DNA of 38,639 nucleotides. Origin: Planctomycetaceae bacterium (GTDB lineage: Bacteria > Planctomycetota > Planctomycetia > Pirellulales > Pirellulaceae). Of this stretch, positions 32,782-38,639 are shown one piece after another (position 1 is the stretch's first letter; each line of letters begins with the position of its first letter). Position numbers and translations under genes: made by a program. The stretch covers positions 1 through 38,639 of the forward strand of contig SXOA01000068.1 in NCBI GenBank assembly GCA_005778405.1, written 5' to 3'. Below the pieces are notes generated by a model. The model ran no database searches and was not told where the DNA came from. It worked only from the letters and a program-made list of their open reading frames with translations.

Positions 32782-33327
32782 ATGGAATTGCAAATCTGTC
32801 CAGGATGTGGAATGAAGGTTTTCCCGAAGCAAGATGGAAGTTGCCCGAGTTGCAGTCGGTCGCTAACCGCAGAGCAACCGATAGTTGCAGCTGCGGAGCC
32901 CGTGGTAGCTGCGCTCGCGGTTTCCGCGTATGCGCCCGTTGCTGCGCGTCCGCCTATGCCGATCAAGCTGATGATACCTGGCATACTCGTCTGTCTGCTC
33001 GGTGCGATTGGCGCGCTGATTTCCATCTACATGATGATTGCCCCCCAGCCGGTCGCCGCCAGATTTGATGATCCGGAAATGCAGGCGGCGGCGAATCGCG
33101 GCAGGGCTGTCGCGGGAATGGCCGCCAGTCCAATCGTGCTTGTTCTTTACCTTGTGGCGGCAGTTGGCGGTCTGGCGATGCTCAAGCGGCAATACTGGGG
33201 ACTAGCGCTCGCGGGCGCTATATTGTCGCTCGTCCCGTGCTCCTTCGTGTTCTGCCTTGGCGTGCCTGTTGGGATCTGGTCGGTCATCGTACTTAGCATG
33301 AGGGATGTACGAGCAGGCTTTCGATGA
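32782..33327 (+). CDS. Zinc-ribbon membrane protein of unknown function
   Basis: 181 residues. The N-terminus ICPGCGMKVFPKQDGSCPSC is a four-cysteine zinc ribbon. Three or four hydrophobic segments follow (about 62-84, 112-130, 137-160), with a short soluble loop between the first two (PQPVAARFDDPEMQ). Such zinc-ribbon membrane proteins are common in planctomycetes; the role is unknown. It is divergent from the BatA-like gene across 135 nt in which I cannot place a promoter firmly. Confidence 0.75.
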   Translation: MELQICPGCGMKVFPKQDGSCPSCSRSLTAEQPIVAAAEPVVAALAVSAYAPVAARPPMPIKLMIPGILVCLLGAIGALISIYMMIAPQPVAARFDDPEMQAAANRGRAVAGMAASPIVLVLYLVAAVGGLAMLKRQYWGLALAGAILSLVPCSFVFCLGVPVGIWSVIVLSMRDVRAGFR

Positions 33328-33364
33328 TGGCCCAGTCCGCGTGCAGCGGTCATAATCACCGAAT

Positions 33365-33793
33365 ATGCCAGCCAATGGACCTCGCTATAGCAAAGAAGTG
33401 TTTTCCCGCCGCGGGGAGGCGATCTTTGAAAGTGACATTCGTCTCGCTATCAAAGATTGTGACCCAGGCGATTATGTCGCCATTGACATTGAGACAGGTG
33501 CGTACGAAGTTGACCGCGATGAACTCGCAGCGACGGATCGATTGCATGCCAGGATTCCCGGCGCGCAGGTCTGGCTGCGGCGAGTCGGCTCCCCATTCGC
33601 ACGCCGGCTCGGCGGCGGTCATCGATACGGGCCACGATGGCCGGCTGCTGTTGCCTCCTTCGCAGGTTGCTCAACTCAGCCATGCATGGAGCACCGAATG
33701 CAAAGTGGTATTGGCGGATGGAACGAAGACCAGCTTCGATGTCTATCGCGGTACAATTCTTTGGGATCGAAGGCGACGATCCATGTCTATTAA
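33365..33793 (+). pseudogene. Conserved antitoxin-like gene fused out of frame to a retropepsin-like remnant
   Basis: Residues 1-80 or so (RYSKEVFSRRGEAIFESDI … GDYVAIDIETGAYEVDRDELAATDRL … AQVWLRRVGS) match a small conserved family that I recall being encoded just before retropepsin-like genes; this recall is unverified. After RRLGGG the frame reads through DNA that in another frame encodes the body of such a protease, so the C-terminal ~55 residues look like a by-product of a deletion. The N-terminal part may still be made. Downstream sequence is further degraded. Confidence 0.6.
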
Positions 33794-33821
33794 TGAAGCG
33801 GCTTCTTCACCGATAGCGTAA
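33609..33821 (+). pseudogene. Retropepsin-like aspartic protease fragment
   Basis: In a frame different from the preceding gene, the sequence reads SAAVIDTGHDGRLLLPPSQV … VVLADGTKTSFDVYRGTILWD, with the DTG catalytic motif of clan AA proteases. About 30-35 residues are missing at the N-terminus and the frame stops (33819-33821) before the usual C-terminal GMxLL segment; a similar segment can be traced in other frames just after the stop. Both ends are therefore lost, and it is probably dead. Confidence 0.6.
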
Positions 33822-34145
33822 CCATGGTGCTGTAAAAACTTACTAGCTGTCAGCCGTTAGTGCGGCAGCGGAAACGTGATCTTTGAAAAGGCGGGTCAGA
33901 CGGTGTTTCCTAGCGAATCTTCAACCTTTCCCAAGGAGACTCGCATGACCCACCAAGGTGATTCTAATGGACTCGCATCGGATATCCAGTTCCTCGAACA
34001 TGGCGATCCGACTGCCGGGTAATCAAGCAGGACATGAACCCGGCAATAAGTCGAGACGAGTTCAGCGATAACGTGGATGGTGACAAGGTGTTAGACTGAT
34101 AGGAGAGGCTGGCGGAGAGGTTGAGCCATTTTTTCATGAAGTCCC
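33822..34145. other. Intergenic region with two tiny open frames
   Basis: Remnants of the protease gene extend to about 33900. A 25-codon frame at 33945-34022 has a good AAGGAG ribosome site (33933-33938), and a second at 34034-34099 contains DEFSDNVDGDKVLD, resembling an EF-hand fragment. Both look like pieces of a broken gene, but I cannot exclude a small peptide. Confidence 0.35.
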
Positions 34146-35591
34146 ATGCAGGCTGATTTTCCCAATTTCGATGCTCCGGAACTGCCGCGACAGCGCGTGC
34201 GGCAGCCGATTGATTACCGCTCGCGGAATACCAAGTTGCGGCTGTTTGTGGCGGTGGCGGCGGTCATTCTGGTGCTGGCTCTGGCTGAGCGGGCGAGGGA
34301 TCCGGAGAGTTGGAACTGGCTGCTGGGGATTAAGACCAAGACCGGCGAGGTGGAGAAGCCGATCAACAACCGGCTGGCCCGAACCGAGGCTGCGTCCAAT
34401 GAGCCGGAGACGGTGTTTGCGAATCCGGGGAAAGTAAAAGTGCTTCCCGAGAAAACCGCGGTCCCGGAGATGGGGCCGGCGCAAGACTCGTGGATGGCGG
34501 CGTGGCGGGCCGTCTGGCGGGATCTGGGGAGCGACGAGCGGACACTCTTGTTCCGGCTGATCGAAACGGCGGAGGATGACGTGCAGTTCAGCCTGGAAAG
34601 TTCGGGCCGGGCCGAGGCGGCGCTGGGAACCATCAACGACCTTTGGACCACCTATCAATCAGCCGCTTATCAGGAATTCGCCGCCCTTAAAGAGGAGGAG
34701 CAGACGAAGTGGGTCGAGACGCTCAAGCAGGTCAACGCCCGCTGGCTCCAGGAGCTAAAGCCGGCACTGCAACTGGTGGCGCTGGGGGGGAACACTTCCG
34801 CGGCCGAGCGAAAGATCATTGCCGACTTTCAGCGGGATCTCGAGCAACTTTGTTTGACTCACGTGCGGGACGATGCCACTTTCCTTCGTCCCGACGAGAA
34901 TCAAATCTGGTTCCACCTGATGCATGAGCTGCAGTCCCACGCGCCGGCGGACCTGAAAAAAAGGAGCGAAGGGGTCGTCGGCTATAGCGCGATGTACAAC
35001 CAGCCGGAGGCGTATCGCGGTAAGGTCATCTCGGTGCGGGCCCAGGTGCGGTGGGCATATCGAGTGCCGGCGATCAAAAACTACTTGGGTATCAAGGAAT
35101 TCAATGTCTTGTACCTCGCCCCGGAGGGAGTTCCCGACAAGCCCCTGATTGTGTACAGCCTCGCCTTGCCCGCGGGTTTTCCGCTTCTTCACGAGCAGAA
35201 CCACCCCAGCGGGATGACCCCTCTGCATGAAGATGTGGTCGTGACCGGCTATTTTTTCAAACGCGGGGCGTATCGCGGCAAAGACGCCAACTATACCGCT
35301 CCGCTGATTCTAGCCAACTCTTTGGAATGGACTCCGGCACCCGGACAGCAAGAGACATTTGCCAAGGGGGAGAGTATCTGGCTGGAGACTTTCATCATCG
35401 CTTCGGTGGTGTTTGCGGTGGCAGCCATCGTGGTCTACTTCGTCACGCGGCGCGGCGCAGGCGAGGGCCGGCGATTCGACAGCGAACAGGTCCGGGCGAG
35501 TGTTGCGGAACTGAAGAACGCTGACTTGCCGCCGACTCTGCAAGAATCTCTCAAACGGCTGGCCGAGGAAGGGCGAGACGATGCCAACTAG
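34146..35591 (+). CDS. Planctomycete-type membrane protein with one copy of an unknown repeated domain
   Basis: 481 residues. One membrane segment lies near the N-terminus (about 31-48) and one near the C-terminus (about 412-432); between them is a helical region with many Trp and Glu/Lys residues (about 110-270) and a beta-rich domain (about 280-395) containing YRGKVISVRAQV, VYSLALPAGFP and VVVTGYFFKR. The same pattern occurs twice in the next protein. I do not recognise the family. The gene overlaps the next by 11 nt, so the two products probably act together in the membrane, with the loop region outside the cytoplasm (inferred). Confidence 0.8.
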   Translation: MQADFPNFDAPELPRQRVRQPIDYRSRNTKLRLFVAVAAVILVLALAERARDPESWNWLLGIKTKTGEVEKPINNRLARTEAASNEPETVFANPGKVKVLPEKTAVPEMGPAQDSWMAAWRAVWRDLGSDERTLLFRLIETAEDDVQFSLESSGRAEAALGTINDLWTTYQSAAYQEFAALKEEEQTKWVETLKQVNARWLQELKPALQLVALGGNTSAAERKIIADFQRDLEQLCLTHVRDDATFLRPDENQIWFHLMHELQSHAPADLKKRSEGVVGYSAMYNQPEAYRGKVISVRAQVRWAYRVPAIKNYLGIKEFNVLYLAPEGVPDKPLIVYSLALPAGFPLLHEQNHPSGMTPLHEDVVVTGYFFKRGAYRGKDANYTAPLILANSLEWTPAPGQQETFAKGESIWLETFIIASVVFAVAAIVVYFVTRRGAGEGRRFDSEQVRASVAELKNADLPPTLQESLKRLAEEGRDDAN

Positions 35592-36993
35592 AATTCTCTC
35601 CGCGATTCTGCTCATCTTCCTGTCAGCCCTCTCGTCCGCGCAGGAAAAATCCGCGGCGGCCTTCCGTCCCCCTGCCAGTGCGCTGGAAATTCTGAGCAAG
35701 TTTGGCATCGGCGAGAGCCAGTTCGGCAACTTCTTCAGTGGCCAGCCGCTCGGTCCCGCGGAAGTAGAGGTGCTGGCAAAGATTCTCTATCGTTGGCCGC
35801 GGCTGGGACAGGAGAATGTGCAGGCTTGGCGTCAGAAGGGGGTTACTTGGGACCAGTTGGTGGCAGAGGCCTCCCAGCATCGGGGCGAGGTACACTTCTT
35901 TCGCGGCCGGGTGACGCATGTCGCCAAGGTCATGCTCGCGCCCGAGGTTGCGGAGCGGCTGGAGTTTGACCAGTACTACACGGCGAGCATCAAGATTCAA
36001 GATTCTCCGTCGGTCGCGCTGGTGTATGCCCGTTTTCTGCCCGCGGCCTGGAAGCTCGATGCCCCGATTGACGAGCCTGTTTCCGTGGACGGCCTGTTTC
36101 TGAAAGTCGGCGATGCGATGGCCGAGCCGCCGCCGCTCCTGTTTGCCGCGGAGCGGATCGCCTGGCATCCCGACAAGCCGCATCCGGAGTTTCACATCGG
36201 CCCCGACCAGGTGGCGCTGGCCCAGGCGGGAGTGGACTGGGGACTGTATGAGGTGGTCAAGGCCGAGAACGGTCGGGGCATCGGCGGGCCAGACCGCGAG
36301 CCGTTCTATCAAACTCTGGCCGTCATGGCCGGTGAGAAAGCGAGCCAACTCGCCGCGCCCGCCAATGCCGTGGACATCCCGCTGCTGCTGCAAGAATCCG
36401 AGAACCACCTCGGCAGCCGCATGAAGGTCCGCGGGATTGCGCGGCGGATCACCAAGGTAACGGTGGGGGCCGACGACATCCACAAGCGATTTGGGATCGA
36501 CCACTACTACGAGATCGATCTGACGGTCCCGCTCGCCAAGTCGCTGAAGGTGGCCAAGAGCGCCGACGACAAAGATGCCCTGTTGTATGTCAACGAATTC
36601 GCCGTGGCGCTGCTGGTGCCGCGACTTCCCGAGGGCATCCAGGCGGGGGAGAATCGCCATGATCAGATTTCGGCCGATGGCACATTTTATAAGCTCTGGA
36701 CCTATCAGTCCGCCTTTGCCGCGCAGAAAAACAAACGGCAAGCTGCTCCGCTGCTGATGGCGGCGGAAGTGCGGTTGATCAAGCCGGCCAATCCGCTCTC
36801 GGAGTACAGCGGCGCGATTGCGACCATGGCGATGGTGATGGCGGCGGGAACCTTCCTGATCATCTATTGGTGGTTCCGCCTCGCCGACCGGAAAGCGAAA
36901 GCCGCCGCGCCTGCCATCACGATTCACGATGCCCTGCGACGAGGGGCCGAGCAGGCGCATGACGAGAAGCCGAATTTTGAGGGGCTGAAGTAG
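35581..36993 (+). CDS. Membrane-anchored protein with two copies of the same unknown domain
   Basis: 470 residues. The signal peptide is about residues 1-20 (…FLSALSSAQE) and a C-terminal membrane segment lies at about 415-437, so it is probably anchored with its body outside the cytoplasm. Two copies of a beta-rich domain occur at about 98-200 (HFFRGRVTHVAKV … VSVDGLFLKVGD … LLFAAERIAWHP) and 270-405 (MKVRGIARRITKV … VALLVPRLPEG … LLMAAEVRLI). Function unknown. It overlaps the preceding gene (ATGCCAACTAG), indicating coupling. The protein ends 9 nt before the convergent DUF1501 gene ends. Confidence 0.8.
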   Translation: MPTRILSAILLIFLSALSSAQEKSAAAFRPPASALEILSKFGIGESQFGNFFSGQPLGPAEVEVLAKILYRWPRLGQENVQAWRQKGVTWDQLVAEASQHRGEVHFFRGRVTHVAKVMLAPEVAERLEFDQYYTASIKIQDSPSVALVYARFLPAAWKLDAPIDEPVSVDGLFLKVGDAMAEPPPLLFAAERIAWHPDKPHPEFHIGPDQVALAQAGVDWGLYEVVKAENGRGIGGPDREPFYQTLAVMAGEKASQLAAPANAVDIPLLLQESENHLGSRMKVRGIARRITKVTVGADDIHKRFGIDHYYEIDLTVPLAKSLKVAKSADDKDALLYVNEFAVALLVPRLPEGIQAGENRHDQISADGTFYKLWTYQSAFAAQKNKRQAAPLLMAAEVRLIKPANPLSEYSGAIATMAMVMAAGTFLIIYWWFRLADRKAKAAAPAITIHDALRRGAEQAHDEKPNFEGLK

Positions 36994-37001
36994 GGCGGAG
37001 C

Positions 37002-38486
37002 CTACGCCAGCAGCTCATTCACCACTCGCCCCGGCTGCTGATCCGTCAGGGTCATCATCTGGCCGTTCCGTTTGAACGCGAGCCGGGTGTGGTCGAGGCC
37101 GAAGAGGTGGAGCAGTGTGGCGTGATAATCGAAATGGTTGACGAGGCCTTCGACCACCTTGTGGCCGAACTCGTCGGTCGCGCCATGGACATGGCCCCGT
37201 TTGAACCCGCCGCCGGCGACCCACATCGTGAAGCCGTAGGTGTTGTGATCGCGGCCGACTTTGTCCGGGCCGGCGTCGTTTTGCACCACGGGAAGGCGTC
37301 CCATCTCGCCACCCCAGTGGACGACGGTCGAGTTGAGCAGCCCCCGTTGTTTGAGATCCTGCACCAGCGCCGCCGAGCCCCGGTCGATCTTCTTGCAAGA
37401 GTTTGGAAGGGCGGTCCGGATGGAGCCGTGATGGTCCCAGAACTGGTTGGATGTAAAGAGCTGCACGAACCGCACACCCCGCTCGACCAATCGCCGCGCG
37501 ATCAGGCAGCGGCTGCCGAAGTCCTTTGTGGCAGGATTGTCCAGGCCATAAAGTTTGTGCGTGGCCTCGCTCTCGCGGGAGATGTCCACCGCCTCTTTGG
37601 CCGCGGATTGCATCCGGGCGGCGAGCTCGTAACTGGCGATGCGAGCCTCCAGATCAAGCTCTCCCGGATGCTGCTCCAGGTGCTTGCGGTTGAGCTCCGC
37701 GAGGAAGGCGAGATATTGCTCCTGCGGCGCGCCGCGCAGATGCGGCGGTGGGTCGAGATTGAGAATCCGCGGCTCGCGGGGGCGGATGACGGTCCCTTGA
37801 AACAGCGACGGCAGCCAGCCAGCCGACCAGTTGGCCACGCCGAGCACCGGCAGGCTGGCGGGATCGGTCAGCACTGCGAACGCCGGCAAGTCTTGCGACT
37901 CTGTTCCTAGTCCATACGCCATCCAGCTTCCGAGGACTGGCCGGCCAGAGGTGGGGCGGCCGCCGTGCATCGCATCGATCGATTGGCCGTGGTTGGAGAC
38001 GCCGGTGTACATCGAGCGAATGACCGTGAGGTCATCGACCGCGCCGGACAGATTCGGCAGCAGCTCGGAGACCTCCGTCCCGCATTGTCCGTGCCTGGCG
38101 AACTTCCAGGGCGAGCCCAAAACCTTGGAGCTGGCCTGAGCGGCGTTGTCGTACTTGACCTCGCCGGGAAACTTCTGGCCGTCGAGCTCGCCGAGCTTGG
38201 GCTTGGGATCGAGCAAGTCCATCTGGCTCGGGCCACCTTGCATGAACATCGAAATCATCGCCTTGGCCCGCGGCGGAGAGCTCGGTGACTTCGGCTTCAG
38301 GTCGTAGGTTGGCTTGATCAGGTCCGGCTTGTCGAGCGGCGGCTTGGAATCGGCCGCCAGCAACCCTTCATCCCGCAGCATCGTCGCCAGCGCAAGCGAA
38401 CCCAGTCCCAGTCCGCTGCTAGCGAGGAGTTGACGGCGTGAAAGAGGGTGGCTCATGGACTCCATCATAACAATGGTAGGGTGCAT
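37002..38486 (-). CDS. Tat-exported DUF1501 protein
   Basis: 494 residues from the first ATG; the start at 38456 (MSHPLSRRQLLASSG) is equally or more likely, because it begins directly before the twin-arginine signal. DUF1501 proteins adopt a sulfatase/alkaline-phosphatase-like fold and are abundant in planctomycetes, typically beside DUF1549/DUF1553 cytochrome genes; none is adjacent here. Visible family segments are MFMQGGPSQMDLLDPKP, SNHGQSIDAMHGGRP, HWGGEMGRLP, GRDHNTYGFTMWVAGGGFKRG and GLDHTRL. The biochemical activity is not established. Confidence 0.93.
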   Translation of the reverse strand: MHPTIVMMESMSHPLSRRQLLASSGLGLGSLALATMLRDEGLLAADSKPPLDKPDLIKPTYDLKPKSPSSPPRAKAMISMFMQGGPSQMDLLDPKPKLGELDGQKFPGEVKYDNAAQASSKVLGSPWKFARHGQCGTEVSELLPNLSGAVDDLTVIRSMYTGVSNHGQSIDAMHGGRPTSGRPVLGSWMAYGLGTESQDLPAFAVLTDPASLPVLGVANWSAGWLPSLFQGTVIRPREPRILNLDPPPHLRGAPQEQYLAFLAELNRKHLEQHPGELDLEARIASYELAARMQSAAKEAVDISRESEATHKLYGLDNPATKDFGSRCLIARRLVERGVRFVQLFTSNQFWDHHGSIRTALPNSCKKIDRGSAALVQDLKQRGLLNSTVVHWGGEMGRLPVVQNDAGPDKVGRDHNTYGFTMWVAGGGFKRGHVHGATDEFGHKVVEGLVNHFDYHATLLHLFGLDHTRLAFKRNGQMMTLTDQQPGRVVNELLA

Positions 38487-38533
38487 AAGCGAAGCGCCAT
38501 GAGCTGCTTGGCAGATTTCGGACAGTGTTGTGG

Positions 38534-38639
38534 CTAAGTTGACAGGGTTAGTTGGGCTTCGAAGGTGGCTGGACTGAGGTAGTTCAGGGAGGAGTGTATT
38601 CGCTCGTTGTTGTAATAGGCCAGGTAGCTGGCGATTTCG
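38534..38639 (-). CDS. IS3-family transposase (OrfB), C-terminal fragment cut by the window edge
   Basis: Reading leftward from the edge gives 34 residues containing SYLAYYNNERIHSSLNYLSP and ending TFEAQLTLST before a TAG stop at 38536-38534. This YYN-x2-R-x-HSSL-x-Y-x-SP pattern is the conserved end of the IS3-family integrase core. The element extends beyond the window; its terminal inverted repeat should lie within the next ~40 nt leftward, but I cannot fix it. Confidence 0.85.
   Translation of the reverse strand, partial: EIASYLAYYNNERIHSSLNYLSPATFEAQLTLST

Noticed and set aside
33945..34099. Two tiny open frames as genuine peptides
   Set aside because: One has a good ribosome site, but neither has a recognisable product and they lie in a region of gene decay.
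35623..36960. Minus-strand open frame opposite the second membrane protein
   Set aside because: Antisense shadow, His/Arg-rich, without recognisable features, while the plus-strand gene is coupled to its upstream partner.

Overview
The window is GC-rich chromosomal DNA from a member of the Planctomycetota. The evidence is the combination of a DUF1559 pseudopilin-like protein, a DUF1501 protein, a giant PVC-type haem-binding CxxCH protein, BatA/VWA membrane proteins, and a TPR protein carrying RNA-polymerase-alpha C-terminal domains. Order is uncertain; Gemmatales or Pirellulales would both fit. No rRNA, CRISPR array, prophage or replication origin is visible. One tRNA gene (Thr, CGT) is present, and an IS3-type transposase fragment runs off the right edge.

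Layout. 1-2.7 kb: dispersed repeats, a SUKH (SMI1/KNR4) protein and a DUF1559 protein. 2.7-6.0 kb (minus): proC, apbE and a secreted TPR protein with an FMN-binding domain, tightly coupled, so the flavin transferase sits beside its likely substrate. 6.2-11.7 kb (plus): a 1335-residue haem/HEAT protein, an orphan secretin-domain protein and a small secreted protein. 11.8-12.4 kb (minus): a DUF104-type antitoxin and a VapC toxin killed by one in-frame TGA. 12.6-14.0 kb: tRNA-Thr followed after 35 nt by the TPR/double-alpha-CTD gene. 14.2-18.5 kb (minus): a Tat-exported molybdenum hydroxylase operon (small, large and FAD subunits) ending in a 78-residue Cys-containing protein. 18.7-26.2 kb (plus): a glucose-dehydrogenase-type MDR enzyme, a secreted alpha/beta hydrolase, a lipoprotein, a flavin-dependent halogenase-like enzyme, a CPA2 antiporter and a WD40 protein. 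26.6-32.6 kb (minus): a YHS/LolA-like secreted protein, then a BatA-like and a VWA membrane protein. 32.8-37.0 kb (plus): a zinc-ribbon membrane protein, a decayed antitoxin-like/retropepsin module, and two coupled membrane proteins sharing a repeated unknown domain. 37.0-38.5 kb (minus): a Tat-exported DUF1501 protein, then the IS3 remnant.

The strongest biological signal is the molybdenum hydroxylase operon. All four ligand cysteines of the plant-type [2Fe-2S] cluster in the small subunit are serines, and the FAD subunit lacks most cysteines expected for the YagS-type [4Fe-4S] cluster, while the molybdenum-site motifs and the second [2Fe-2S] cluster are intact. This suggests a rewired exported enzyme, possibly with the new small protein as a partner.

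The second theme is palindromic repeats. Many stems, often with trinucleotide loops (TCC/GGA/AGA/AAG), sit at gene ends, just before start codons, and in two cases inside one open frame. One repeat pair shows compensatory base changes. Several have supplied stop codons or protein segments to host genes.
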